From Typha latifolia (taxonomy: Eukaryota; Streptophyta; Magnoliopsida; Poales; Typhaceae), in the NCBI GenBank assembly GCA_019914945.1, contig CM034110.1, forward strand, positions 5,163,808 to 5,227,807: 64,000 nt of DNA, read 5' to 3'. The notes under the pieces were generated by a model. It was not told the DNA's origin, did not search any database, and saw nothing but the letters and a program-made list of their open reading frames with translations. Both the position numbers and the translations under genes were made by a program. Of this stretch, positions 11,698 to 25,985 are shown one piece after another (the stretch's first letter is position 1; every line of letters begins with the position of its first letter).

Positions 11698-13080
11698 CTC
11701 TAATAGGTAAGAAGTGTGCCTTTCTTGTGTTTTATATGTCTCAAGTTCAAAAAGTTATGACAATATGAAAGCATGGCCCATCTTGACAACTGAATTGTTT
11801 GCTAGCGGTTCTCTTTCATCTCTATACCTTGAACTTTTGGCAGCTCTGTTTAGTTTTATCCTGAGATTGGCTGTAAACTTTTAGGTGGACAAAGTAATCA
11901 AAATAATCTGTTCTAAGGTCTTATTCCATCTTTTTGTAAGTGGTTGCTTCAAATTGTTGAAGTTGCAAAGTTGTTGTGAGGCAACTTAGTTTGATTCTTT
12001 TGGTGGTGCACTGATGAATCTATACAAGGTTTGCTACTGTTTCTTTTTCCTCTCAATAACTAAGAACTTTTGGTAGCTGGGTTCAGTTTCATCCTGAGAT
12101 TAGAGTGGGTTGTTTTGAGGCACTGATGATGTGAAGTTTTTTTGTGTTAGAATACAAAGTGATTATGGGTAGGGGAATAAGTCCAGCTCTGTTTAAGCTT
12201 GTCTTGAAATTAATTTCAAGCCTGAGCCAAAGTATCGAGCTTGGATTGATTATTTCTAATTCGAGCCTACTACGAATTCAAACCGAGCTCGAGTGAATTG
12301 AATTATGAGTGGTTTATACTCTGCAAAATCAAATCAAACGTGTAATCAAATTGAATCTTATGTATTCTATATATATTTATTTTTATATAGCCTAATCAAT
12401 ATCGGCTTGAAATTGAATTCGAGCGTAATGACTCCTTTATGAAACATGAGCCAACTTCATTATTTTGACAGCTAGTCTGCAACAAGTTGTTTTGGGGGGT
12501 GAACCAAACGAAACAATCAAACTAAGGTATTCCAGGGTCTTATTCCATCTTTTTGTTGGTGCACTGAATCATTTACTGTGGAAGAGTTTACTTCAAGATG
12601 TTATAACTGCAAAGTTGTCATGTTGTTTTCTATCAGATAAATATCTGCTAACATGAAACTGCTTCTCCTCTACAAATGGCAGCTATTCTGCAGGTTTAAT
12701 TTGGCCCACCATCAACTTTTAGACAATTAATTCCTACATGACAATGACAAGATCACTTGCTATGATATTATTGAAACAGAAAACTGAAGGAAAACAGCTG
12801 TTTAAGCTTGGATATTGATTTGGTTAAATAGCAAGTCTTTTGGCCTTTTTTTGTGTCACTAGACATATGCATTCAGCATCATGATATTGATTTGGTTAAA
12901 TAGCAAGTCTTTTGGCCTTTTTTTTTGGTCACTAGACATATGCATTCAGCATCATGGAGGCAGTCTAGCATTGATGTGAAGGGAAACATGATAGATTTTA
13001 CTGCATATGGATTTATATGACAAGTGGTTGAGTACTTGGCATCACAAACTAGATAATGCTAAGCCTATACATGTGGTTCA
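11698..13080. repeat. Segmental duplication copy 1, HIPP 3' flank
   Basis: Matches 15523-17000 in order and orientation. Shared landmarks include GAAAGCATGGCCCATCTTGA, CTTTTGGCAGCTCTGTTTA, a GAGCTCGAGC-rich block (12185-12450 against 16030-16310), and AGCTGTTTAAGCTTGGATAT. No open frame is conserved between the copies, so the segment is noncoding. Confidence 0.82.
12811..12954. repeat. 72-bp perfect-phase tandem duplication
   Basis: Two adjacent units of about 72 bases beginning GATATTGATTTGGTTAAATA at 12811 and 12883 differ only in a T run. The second large-scale copy of this region (near 16838) has a single unit, so the doubling occurred after the larger duplication, or was lost there. Confidence 0.88.
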
Positions 13081-14920
13081 TTTTAGGTTAAATAACACTT
13101 AGATCCTTGTCTTATTTGGTTTGAGACTAAGCTATGAACTAGATTAGGTGGCCCCATTTCTTAGTCTTAATTTAGGTGCTTTTAATTAAGCTAAGGTAAT
13201 TTGATGTTTGATTCTAAATTAGGGTAAGAATGTATTTACTATTTGTGATGTGAAATGAAACGGCGAAAAAAAAATATTTTTGGAGGAAAATGAATGAAAT
13301 ATAAATTTGATAGACCAAAATACATTTTTAATGTATCATGGTCATTATTATAATATTCAAATATTATATGGTATATTATAATTAATGAATATTATATTAC
13401 TATAATATTATAATATTATAATATGTATTTGTGGGCTTAAGTGCATATTTATTTTCTTACATAGTATTTATAATAGTCATTTGCTGGCTTAAATGCATAT
13501 TTGTTAGCTTAAGTATATATTTGCTAGCTTATTTAATATCTATAATAACCATTTGCAGGTTGAAATGTATATTTGCTAACTTATATAGTGTCTATAATAA
13601 TTATTTGTGAGTTTAAGTGCATATTTGCTAACTTATATAATATAAAGAGATAAGAGAGACTCAATAGGATCTAATTTTGATATATTTTATAATATAAAAT
13701 ATGAATATTTTGAAAGAGAGAGGAGAGACAAAATTGATAAGGTATGAAATTAATAGATTTAAGTCATATTAAGAGTAAACTTAGAATTAATTTAAAATAA
13801 TATTAGAATTTATATATTAATATTTATTTGGAGAGTAGATACTAAACTAGATTAAGAAAAAAAATTTGTACTAAATTAGGGGTCCCTAAACTAGTTCAAG
13901 GACACCCCCTGAAGTCAATGCAAACAAGGCCACGTATAATCAGTATCACTTAGGAAGTGTTTGGTTGTTTGAAAATAAAGAAAGAAAGTGCTCACTTTTA
14001 ATAATTTCTCTACTAGTGTTTGGTTGTAAAATTAACTTCCTTTGTTGAAAAAAAGTCACTTCACTAAAGTGAGGTAATTTGTTAAAACCTCTACTTTTTA
14101 GAAATCAAATATATATATATATATATATGTTAACTTATTAACTACTCTAAAAATTTAGTGCCTAAGAAGTGGAGTTAATTTAAATGAGGAGAGTTTTATA
14201 TTTTCAAGCAAAGATGAGCAAAATAGGATTTGAACCTATGATCATCAATTAAAACTTTAAATTCTTAAAAGATGATGGTGATTTTTATAATTTTATATTC
14301 TAACAATTTATACCCATTGAAAAGCAAAACGAAGACATTAAACCCCTTATTTGTGCTAAAATTGAACTCATCTCTCTCGTGAAACTTTTACTAATACATT
14401 TATACTCTTCCTGCCAATATTTATTTTGTTTTTGTGTTTTTTCAGAGAAAGTTTGTGGACGCTTCGATAACTTAACTAGTGATTATATGTAAGATCTAAT
14501 TTGGATCAATCCAGTATTACATAGCTCTTCTTGATCAGTAAGATTGGCATTGATGGAAAAACACGAATTCTTAAGAATGCTCTGATACCAATTAAATTTT
14601 TTTAATAATACAATTCAATAAATATGAAAAAAATATCAAATCGGTTAAAAAATCATTGATCAAAACTTGGATAGAAACTAATCATTAAATTTTGTAGCAG
14701 TTATAAGAAAACTTACAAATCATCCGTTGATCTCCATGACTTAATCTGTAACAACTTTGCTCACTAAGCTCCGCAATGTACCGCTTTCTATGATTGGTTT
14801 CTTAATCTCAATGACTCTCAAGATTGATTCTTCTGTCCGAGTGACTCTCGAGACATAATTCTTTCAGATCTGATATAGATATGCTAAGTTGAGAGAGATT
14901 CAGCATGTTCTTCAAAAGAC
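13081..14920. other. AT-rich spacer between duplicated segments
   Basis: No gene seen. 13430-13640 has about five degenerate repeats of a unit with GTGCATATTTGCTAACTTA. 14108-14128 is a TA microsatellite. Confidence 0.5.
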
Positions 14921-14925
14921 TCCAA

Positions 14926-15199
14926 GTTAAATGCCTCTTTAAGCAAAGTTAAAAATATCTTTTAAGAAACAAAGACATTAAACCCTTAAAAGATATCTTT
15001 TTAAAAGCAAAACGAAGACATTAAACCCTTAAAAGCAAAATTTTATATTCTAACTTAAAAGATATTTTTAACTTAAAAGAGGCATTTAAGGGTTATGAAA
15101 ACTTAAGCGGAGGCATTTAATATACTTTGTTAAATGCCTCTTAAATGCCTCTTCAAAAGACAACTCAGCTTAAGTTTTCATAACCCTTAAATGCCTCTT
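14926..15199. repeat. Nested palindrome cluster
   Basis: A perfect 31-base inverted repeat has arms 15077-15107 and 15169-15199. Its 61-base loop contains a second inverted pair, AGGCATTTAA (15111-15120) and TTAAATGCCT (15130-15139). A third inverted relation links 14926-14968 to 15054-15093 around AAAAATATCTTTTAAG. Transcribed RNA would fold into a long hairpin. It is not flanked by an obvious target duplication. Confidence 0.85.
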
Positions 15200-15522
15200 C
15201 AAGAAAAGTAAATAATATCTTAAACAAATTCCACGAGATACTCCAATCTACTATATATTCCAAATGACATTTGGTCACACCTAGATCTCATTTGAATGTC
15301 ATGCCTTTGAATCATGATTTTTGAATTTTTCTTGCATTGATGTTCGAACATTCTTGAGAACTTTTGCTACTCCAAAACATAAGCTTTTATATTTAGGAAT
15401 GTTCTTAATGGTATTCAAACATCATTTTTCATAAAAAGAAAGTAGCCACGAGCCAAAATCCTTGACTTCAAAATCAATTTTCCATTAACATTCTTTATCA
15501 AATTTTATATAAGTCGCGAGGG

Positions 15523-17000
15523 TAAGAAGTTGGGCTTTCTTGTTGTTGTATACCAAGTTAAATGTAACCGAGTTAGGAGCTCTTATCTCCCACATGGAAT
15601 GTGTTTATATATCTCAAATTCAATAGTAATAGTTATGACAAGAATGAAAGCATGGTCCATCTTGACAACTATATTGTTTGCTAGGCTTTCTCTTTTATCT
15701 CTATCCGTGGAACTTTTGGCAGCTCTGTTTAATTGCGACCGTAAACTTTGTAGGTGGATGAAAACAAATGAAAGTAAGTCGTTGTAAGGTCTTATTCCAT
15801 TTGTATGTATAAGTGGTTGCTTCACAGTGTTGAAGGTGCAAAGTTGTTGTTCAGACAACTTAGTTTGATGGGTGATTTTTTTTTCTCTCTATCTATGCAT
15901 ACAAGAACTTTTAGCAGCTCGGTTTAGTTTCATCCTGAGATTGAGGTAGGTTTGTTGGGAGGCAGTGATGATGTGAAGTTGTTTTAGGTTGCAATAGATT
16001 AGATGGATTGATATATGGGGTGTAACTCCCAGCTCTGTTCAAGCTTGGGGCTTGGTATTGAATGGGCTTAGAAATGTTGACCTGAGATTTTTAGATAATA
16101 ATATGTTAATAAGGATTATGATATTGAGGGTCTTTAAAAGCCGCAATGATCTAATACAATAGTATATATATGAGCCTAATCAAGCTGATTTGTGCTCAAG
16201 CTCAGCTTGAAAATAAATATGAGCCTAATTCAATCGATATCAAGTTTGACTCATTTTAAATACGAGCGGAGCTTGATCGAATCAGTTTAATTATTTTGAT
16301 AGCCCTAACAGAGAGATTGGAGTAGTCTGCAAATTCATTTTATTGTTAACGAATCAATCAAACTAAGCTATTTTATGGTCTATTTCCATCCTTTTAGTGG
16401 TGCACTGAATCATCTATGATGGAAGATTTTGCTTCCAAATATTGTAGCAGGAAAGTTGCAAATATCTACTAACATAGAAACTGCTTTCTCTTAATAAACT
16501 GTAGCCACATATAAAGTATAGGATAGTCTCTATTTTGTAGATTTAATATATTTATCATACTTTTATTATCTAAAATCTAATCATTATTTTAACCTATGAT
16601 TTAGTCAAATATAATAGAAAAATTAATAGTCGTATTTTAGTCATAACCACAAAAGTGTAAGTGACACACATAAAATCATAGAAGGTAAAATAAATTTAGA
16701 CCTAATCATAGCATAATTCTGTAGATTTAAGTTGGCCCATCACTTACTTTTGGACAATTAATTCCTACATGATAAGCTCACTTGCCATGATATTATTGAA
16801 ACAGAGAACTGAAGGAAAAGAGCTGTTTAAGCTTGGATATTGATTTGGTTAAATAGCAAATTCTTTGCCTTTTTGTGTCACTTGAGATTGCATCATTGAG
16901 GTAGTCCAGCATTAATTTGAAGGGGAATATAATAGACTGTACTACTGCATAAGGATTTATATGAGCAGTGGTTGACTACTTTGCATCACACATTGTATGT
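15523..17000. repeat. Segmental duplication copy 2
   Basis: Second copy of 11698-13080, more diverged at its left edge. The HIPP coding region itself is not copied. The stretch 16500-16730 is extra relative to copy 1, so an insertion or a deletion separates the two. Confidence 0.82.
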
Positions 17001-17934
17001 ATTGCACAAAAAAAGCTTGTTGGGAGAGAGATCTAGAGAGAGAGAGGGGAGAGAGAGAAGGATTGAAATAATACTTATTGAAGTGAAATTGATAAATATA
17101 AAATATTTGGATGGATAAGGAGCATAAATAGAAGAATAGTTTTAAGTAGGTTGAGCTAAACTTATTTTATCTTAAACTCTTATTTGGATACTTAATTAGT
17201 TTACTAATCACTAAACTGGTTTAAAACTAAATCTAAACCATATCATCTATAACGCATGTCCTAGTTATTTTAGATTAAATTACATATAGATCTCTTGAAT
17301 TATGACTCAGTATTATTTATTAAAACTCTCTAAACTATTTAAATATTTTAAAATGACCCTTACGATAGCCTTTTTTTCCCATCAGAATTTGGCATGTGAA
17401 TGACCATTTATACTCTAATTTGTAACTAAATTGCTCTCATCTTTATCCCCAAATTTTTTTAGACAATTGTACTCTCTCTCTCTCTCTCCCAATCTTTGTA
17501 AATATTTTCCCTCCTTTTTTTCTCTAAATATTTTCCTCATCTAACAACTATGACTCGCCCTCAAACTCTCAATCCCCCTCTAACTTCTCTTCCTCTTCTC
17601 GTCCCCACTTTTCTTTCTTCAAATCTCATGTTCTATAGCGAGTATTGTGGTGCTTGTCTCTAGTCGACTCTACCTTCTCCTTCTCTTTTCCTTCTACTCC
17701 CTCCTCCCCAAATGCCTTCACTGTCACCATGGTCATCATTAATGGTGTGAGGATGAAGCTCAGCTGCGAGTAAGTGGCTTGGTTAGTCTTGGGTGTGGTC
17801 TTCTAGCCTTTATTTAGTCACACTATCTAGGATCTTCTCATTTTGGTTTTTTTTCCTATATGTTTTGGGGCTTTATCTAATCATTTTCTAATTACTTTTC
17901 TAGTTTATGCTTCTATCATTTTAATTTGTGGGGG
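17001..17934. other. Intergenic, CT-rich block, no gene seen
   Basis: GA microsatellite at 17028-17060 and a pyrimidine-rich, GC-richer stretch at 17460-17760 that looks like an eroded transposon or leader sequence. No extended open frame. Confidence 0.45.
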
Positions 17935-19030
17935 TGAGTCTTTTATCAAATTCTTGTTGATCTTTCTCACTTCTCCACTCTTAGGCATTTGAAAGTTATG
18001 CATCCTAATTGCAGTATCACAACAGAGCCGTAGGAAGGAACATGTTGCAAATTTTTCTGTGTACTTAAGCTTGATATATAGGTTTTTTTTTTTTGTTATG
18101 CTATCTAATGTGATTAAGTGTCAAACATATGTCAAAGAGATCATTGTCCAATTTTTTCTCCCTTTTATGTCTTAGAATCTATTCAATATTGATGTTTGTT
18201 GTAATGAAACTATACGCCTATGAAACATTTTATCTAGAAAAAAAAATCTCAAATTTTATGATCATTATTGCTTCTAATCTTTCTTCATCCTCTCAATATC
18301 GCTCAATTTCTCTCTTCCCTCAATCTCTATCAAATTTTCTCTTCTCCTACGGCCCAAATATGTGTATGGACATAGGACAATTTTATAAAGATTATAATAG
18401 TTCGAAGAGTTCCTAGTGTCACATTTTTATAGGAGATATTTTCTTTAGGAGGTATAAGTGATATTAGATCAAAATTTAATGAATGTAAGAATAATTTATC
18501 CTTCCTTTATTTCAAAGAATAAAACTATTTAAATTAAGGCCTCAAATTTAGTGTTGTTAGAACATAGATGTGAGTATAATCTCAACCTAACCCGTGTTGG
18601 TTTTTGAGCATGCAGCCCACCCTTCTCTTATTTCTTTTTTATCTATTAATTTGCATCCCCCAACTACCTCTTTTTTATATAGAATAGTGATTGTATTATT
18701 ACAAAAACTAGCATAAAACAACCTTAGGTATTCCAGCAAATACCTACGGTATCCATATACAACGAATCTAATAAATTATGTGGAACAGAGTCTACCCAAA
18801 TAGAAAAAACCTATACTGAGATTAGCCAACTAGTTGGCAAGTTGGTTGGCTTCTCGATAACAATAAAGAAAAGAAGAAATATGTAAGCAATCAATGAGAT
18901 GAAAAAAAAAATTTACCAAAAGGTGGTAGTAACACTAGGGAGAATTTTGCTTGTGATGAAGAATGTAGATAAAAATGTTAAAGTTAGATTCGAAAATAAT
19001 ATTGGTTAGGTATTGCTCGTAGGCATTGTG
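17935..19030. repeat. Tandem duplication of LINE 3' end, copy 1
   Basis: Matches 19031-20250 from GACTTCTCCACTCTTAGG to TAGGTATTGCTCGTAGGCAT. On the minus strand near 18850 it encodes REANQLAN, stop, LANL, the usual end of a LINE RNase H domain, then 3' untranslated sequence down to about 17950. Confidence 0.75.
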
Positions 19031-20250
<1,220 letters not shown>

Positions 20251-20268
20251 GAGCGCTAACTTAGAGCT

Positions 20269-20583
20269 TCAGCCTCCGCATGAAAAGGGTCTTGGAAGTA
20301 TTATATGAAGCATATATGATAAAAGGCTTACCATGGGCATTTTTATCGATGAATCTAGAACTAGATCCACAAAAAAAGATCTATTAATATTAATTTTAAC
20401 AAAAACCATTGGAAGTGACATCATGGGCAATTCGTCATTTAGCTTTAGGCTTGTGAGAAGATTGTTAAAGGCTTGGAAAGATTTCACAGTCATAACCAAC
20501 ACTTTGTGAAGAATCTGCACGGTAGGAAAAGTCCATTCGAAGACCATTCCATTTCTACGTTTTTCAAAGATACTAGAATCCAT
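20269..20583 (-). pseudogene. LINE RNase H-like region remnant
   Basis: Open frame with a distant match to the linker and first strand of the plant LINE RNase H domain: FEKRRNGMVFEW resembles the usual WKERNRRVFE, and FVKININRSFF resembles the usual KLNTDGSF, with the catalytic D replaced by N. This is not a functional enzyme. Confidence 0.55.
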
Positions 20584-21739
20584 GTGCCGTTATGCACCAA
20601 GCCATCATAGTAGTAGCTTTCTTCAGAAGATATACACCCACTAGTAACATATCTCCTCTACACTAATAAGGTGTTCAACATTCTCCTTCTCAGCTACAAA
20701 CATAGGGCAGAGAGAGTTAAGGGCAAGCGATATGGCATGGAGTTTGGCATTAGTGGTAGCCAACACCATATCATCTTCCAAATAAAAATTTTGATTTTAG
20801 AAGAAAGAGGCAATCTCCAAATAATATGCTAGCCCAAACCCAACTATTTTCAGCATCAAAGTGAGAAAGATTGTGGGAAACAAATAATCTCACCCGAAAT
20901 ATCACTAAAGTAAGACTTAACACTTTGCAAACCACCATTGGTTATCAATAAACTAAGAAACATCCATGCCTTTAAGAAAAATGAACATTGAGAAAGGTAA
21001 GTTTTAAAAAAATAGGCATTTGAAAAATTCAAAGTTCATTAACCATCGAAGTAATCTTACTAGCCCAATAGCCTTAAAGAGGTCCTCCATAAGGCATGAG
21101 AAAATATCATCGAATGTTTATTAAATAACATATTTGTTAGTCGCACTTTCACTAAGGGTAACAAATCTCATACTCATATGAGTTGGCTTCAAACCTTATC
21201 TATTCTTATAAACAAATATATGACCCTAGGCCTAACAGACTAATTTGACAATCTCATAGATTGGGATATCCAAACTCCTATAAGAAATAGAGAATTCACA
21301 TTTTTTTCCAACTAACCAAACGAAGACCTTTGGTAGAACTACTCTTATCCCAAAGGAAAGATCATATGGAATGATCAACCTTATCTAAAATAGACAAAGG
21401 CACGATAGTACTGAAGTACGTAGGTAAGGTAAGGATAATATTTTTGATCAATTAGACCTCCTGACATAGGAGAGAGTGGTTCTTCCACCCATTAAGTTTG
21501 CACTTGACACAGTTCAAAGGCTCAAAATGACTAGTATAGGGTATAAAATGGTCGGATAGGGATACTGAGGTATAAAGGTATATATTATGTCTAACGTTCG
21601 ACCAACTAGCAAGGTTTTGACTAAGGATAGGACTCGCCCACTTAGAGAGATAAAGAAATAGACTGCTCCGATTGACATATTTATTTATAAGAATCAAATA
21701 TTTATCCAAACAGCATTAAGAATATCACAATTACTAGAT

Positions 21740-22110
21740 GTAGGTTTAATAACAAGTAAGATGTCATTAGCAAACATAATATAGTAAATTCTGGTATTAT
21801 AAGAGATGCAAAGGAATTCTAACTCACCATTGTTCACTTATGATTCAATAAAGTCGTTAAAACTTATGCATAAAGAATAGATAAATACAGTGAAAAAAGA
21901 TCACCTTATCTAAGGCCACAAGCTGACTTTAACCATCATGAAGCAGAACTATTAATTAAGAAAACATAGGAAGTAGAAGTAATGCAAGTTTTAATCAATC
22001 TAATCAAAGAATCAGCAAAAACTATAATGTACTAGGACAACCTCCTAGCTATGCATATCCTAGGTTTTTTCCATATCTAATTTCAGAACCATATAAAGAT
22101 CATCTCTAAT
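21740..22110 (-). pseudogene. LINE reverse transcriptase remnant
   Basis: Minus-strand translation in broken frames gives LKLDMEKTYD near 22064-22090, SLWPxIR-GD-like sequence with LFSLYLFILC near 21890, and MFANDILLV at 21761-21780, where active enzymes have FADD. The catalytic aspartate is thus changed to asparagine (a G-to-A change). Stops separate the blocks. Confidence 0.8.
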
Positions 22111-23217
22111 TTTCTTAAGCTAGAATAATGTTATTCAAAATAGATCGACCTACCACAAATACATACTACTCAAGGTTCACCAAGCCAAATAGAAGGGGTT
22201 TCATGTAGTTAATCATGACCTTAGCTGAGAACTTGTACAGAACATTACAAAGGGAAAAAAAGTTAAAATTTATTAATAGCCAAAGGATGAGGAATCTTAA
22301 GCATCAAGACAATATAGATTCTACCCCACTTAATAGGTAACAAGGAAGCATGTTGGAATTGAAGAAATGCTTCATAAATTGATTGACTCATAATATCTCA
22401 ATGATTACAAAAAGAAATTCATATGGTAACCATCAACCTAGGGGTTTTTCCAAAAGACATAGTCTACAAAGCATTTGGAATCTCCTTAAAGGTAAAAGAT
22501 TTGGTGAGATTATCATTGCTTGAAAATTTAGGAGAAGGGAAATAGGGTCAAAGGTCCCACCACAATAACATTACTAGGATTGGACCAAATATTACCATAA
22601 AAAATAAGAAAAGCCTTCACAAAATCATTCTGTTCATAAGTGCAAACGTCAGCATCATTAGTTAAACAAATAATATGATTTTGTCTATGCTTAATCAAAA
22701 TGGCAATTTCAAAATTTTGCTATTATGATAAACTTTCTTAACCCAACTAATCATAGCTTTGACCTTCTATTTCTTGCCAATCTTTCTTAGGAAAGTAATA
22801 TGTTTCCTATAAGCAATCTAAAGGCTCTTAGTCTCATAAGGCAAAATGCATCTCTCACGGTCCTTTGTCTTAAGACTAGCAATATATATTATAATTTTCT
22901 TGAGGTGATTTTCAATTCGACCAAAACTATTCTTCTTCTAAAATGAAATCTTATATTTAATATTGTTAAGATTACAAGCAATTGAACAGAGATGATTAGC
23001 AGCATTCATAGTCCATCAAAAATAATTAAGGCTTTTGACTTCATCATACTCATACTAGAAAGACTCAAATCTAAATGACCTCCTTGGACATGGGAGGATC
23101 ATGACGCAAAGAAGATCTAGTCCATTGAAGATGTATAATTGATTTGTTAGGAAAGGTTTAAATCTATGACTAATTAGCCAAAGCTCTATCAAGCTATGCC
23201 CAAATCCTAACTCTACC

Positions 23218-23451
23218 TTAATAGTTATTGCTCCATGTAAAGAGACAGCTAGCACATCCCATATTGATTAATTCATTTTTGATCAATATATAATTTTTAA
23301 AATTCCAAACTCTAGGGTTCAAGAGGAAAGATTTTCCCTCTTTATTTGCCCCAGCTTTAGTAATAACATTAAAATCACCAATAGAAATACAAGAAGCATT
23401 CGAGAAATTTAACATACCTAAATCAAACCACAATTTTCTACTAGCAACCAA
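23218..23451 (-). pseudogene. LINE endonuclease remnant
   Basis: A 77-residue frame carries the AP-endonuclease-like signatures ISIGDFNVI and GCASCLFTWSNN in the usual spacing. In intact LINEs this domain nicks target DNA. The N-terminal half of the domain is not in frame upstream. Confidence 0.82.
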
Positions 23452-24189
23452 TTTTATACTAGCATATACACTAGCAAAGATTCAAGGTTACAAACTTATA
23501 AAGAAAATAATTCCTTAAAGAACTTACAGTACGAGAAGAAAGAACAAATTTTGACCTCGTTCAATTTTTAGATCATCAAGATCCCTTTTGAAAGCCATGT
23601 ATTTGAAAAAGCCTCAACTTTCTAGTCATCACCCATCCTATGAAATATTTTGATAGCCTTAGTAGCATTTACCTTAGTCTATAAACATGACTAAACATGA
23701 TAGGATTAAAATAAGAACTTAGCTATTTGCATCGGCTTAGGGCATCCAACTTAGATGCCCCCGATAATTTAGAGTGATGATTGACATAAATTAAATAGAG
23801 GTGCTCAACCCTTCCACTGGGATATCATCTTTACCAAAGGCCTTGTTATTTTTGCAAGGTTTTGACCCTTTCTTTTTAGGCTTCTTATGAATGAGTTCTC
23901 TTTGTCATGGCTCAAATCCATTAGTTCAATTTTTCTTTAGGGAAGTTAGGTCCTCTTCCAAGGTCTCTTCCCATTCATCATGAAATACATCCAAAGCAAT
24001 AGTATATTCCGCTTCAACAAGCATGGTAACAAATGGCTCAATAGTCTTGTGCAATAATTCAATAGGATGAAGGGCCATGAAAGTAATTTCTAAAACCCAC
24101 AATAAGAACAAATAGAATAACAATAGATTTGGATAAACACATATTAGTAAAGCTAATATCAATATCAAATGATAAATCCACATCAAGAT

Positions 24190-24790
24190 GTTATAAGTAG
24201 AGAATTTCTAATCACCCAAGATAATCACAAGTAAGAATACCAAATATATACAAACCACAAAGAAGAGAGAATGAGAATCAAGATATGTAGTTTAGCGATA
24301 TGCCTATATTCACGGGCTATGCAAAACTTCAATCCACTAATAGAGATACAAATACAATATTTCTGAGCCTCCAATCTCTCTCAAATACAATAAATGAGTG
24401 CTCTCTCAAAAACCCCTTCTCTTGTCGCAAAATCCTCTTTTTCTATCATCTCTTAAACTTAAAACCGATCATAAAATATATATATATATATAAATATATG
24501 TGTGTGTGTGTGACTTACGAAAGAGAAACTCTATAGGGCGTTCGAACAATTGCTCCAGTGCGTTTGAATGCTCTTTTACAATTCTCTATAAATACGAATA
24601 GTTGCTAGGCATTCAAACGCACTTCGAACGCCAACTTGGATTGAGCCAAAAAAACTAACAAATAGTCTTCTTATCTTTCTCAGTTAGAGTTTTATAGGGA
24701 TTAAGGAAGAAAGGGGAGACATATTCAATCTCTATAACCAAGCCCTCCTGAATAAAATAAAGAGATTAGTCTACCTCCATTGCTATGAAT
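24190..24790. mobile_element. Possible LTR fragment inserted in LINE
   Basis: Non-LINE sequence between ORF1 and the endonuclease region. 24538-24640 carries GGGCGTTCGAAC, GTGCGTTTGAATGC, CATTCAAACGCAC and TTCGAACGCC, the same motif cluster seen in Ty3 LTR promoters elsewhere in the window, and a TA/TG microsatellite lies at 24477-24513. Clear LTR ends were not found. Confidence 0.4.
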
Positions 24791-25436
24791 TAATTTTAGG
24801 CACCGCAAAATAAAAAATCTTGGCTTGAAAAGGAAATAGGGGCTGCTCTCATCTCAACTAAGATAGAGGTGAGTGGGGAGCGGACTAGAAGACTAAAATC
24901 CCTCATTATAAACTTGGTAAAGAGAGGAGTCTTCCCCTTAGAATTAATCTGGAATGATGAGACATTGGTAGGATCATCCTTCCTTGCAAAAGCGACAATC
25001 TTACTTCGTAACATATAAGCAGTATCAAGAAGGGTTGAAGATGACTGGGTGCATTGTGAATGCCCACCATTAGGCATTTCAAAGGTTAAGGCCTACTTCA
25101 TCACATGACCAAGTGTACCCTTAGTTGAGGACGAAGCAACCAACTTCTCAACTCTAGGGGGTGCGCAATCATCATGTGATGGCCCTTCAGGGGATTGGTT
25201 CATGGAGCTGCAATCTCAGTGTGACACAAGGAGAGTTAGAAACCAAGTCACCTAGTTAAATCATGTTGTGAGAGCTATGATAAGCACCCACAACTTGACC
25301 ACCACAACTCAAGCTCCTTAGCTGACCTTGGCCACCTCTTCCACCTTCCTGTACAATGGGCAACCAAGCCCCACAAGTTAGGTCATCATCCTAGAAGGAG
25401 GGGTCTGCACATCACTAGGATCCAAACCAGAGAAAG

Positions 25437-25880
25437 TCACTCCCCCCGAATTTGATAGCAAAGTGGCAATGATAAAAAAAAAGGAGCCTTCTTCTTAGGT
25501 GGATCTAAGTAGTTTGCCACTATGTGTCCAACATGCCCACAAGCAGAGTAAAAAAATTTAAAAGTCTTCATAAGAATTTTAACCAAGATATATTTGTTGT
25601 CAATATCTACAGAGAGAACTTGCCTCAATGACAATGAACGAGCTTACAGGTAATATCATCCACACGAGAAGGGTGCTCGAGTCGTGCTGCTAAACTAGCA
25701 AGAATATCAATCTTTCAATACTTCAATGGGATATCCTTAATTCAAACCCAAACTAGAGCCAATCGAATTACCTCCTCTGAGGCTTGGAAGTGTAGCTTCT
25801 CCCCCTCATTTAGCTCTAACATAAGAAGAATTGGTTGGTGGATGGCAAGACAGGAGGGACGCCGAAGTCCTGGCTTCTCC
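25437..25880 (-). pseudogene. LINE ORF1 remnant with zinc knuckle
   Basis: Broken minus-strand frames read IPLKY, KIDILASLAARLEHPSRVDD, then VDIDNKYILVKI and ACGHVGHIVANY, the plant LINE ORF1 order (DUF4283-like domain followed by a CCHC knuckle). The final knuckle cysteine is a tyrosine. Confidence 0.72.
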
Positions 25881-25985
25881 CATAACACAAAGAGTGAAAG
25901 AGAGAACAAAGAGCACTACAAACCCTAACACGGCGAAGAAGAATGCTTTGCCACCCTCCTCCACCTCTTCACTATCTTCCTCACA

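Larger units (their letters stand above)
20251..25985 (-). mobile_element. L1-type LINE, decayed
   Basis: Read on the minus strand, pieces appear in LINE order: CT-rich 5' leader (about 25980), ORF1 with a zinc knuckle (25.9-25.4 kb), endonuclease (23.45-23.2 kb), reverse transcriptase (22.1-21.7 kb) and the start of an RNase H domain (20.4 kb). Many stops and frameshifts interrupt all frames, so it is dead. An unrelated 600-base segment (24190-24790) interrupts it. Its 3' end continues into the tandem copies to the left. Confidence 0.85.

Noticed and set aside
18129..18416. 95-residue plus-strand frame
   Set aside because: Lies in LINE 3' UTR copy 1; the tandem copy does not keep the frame.
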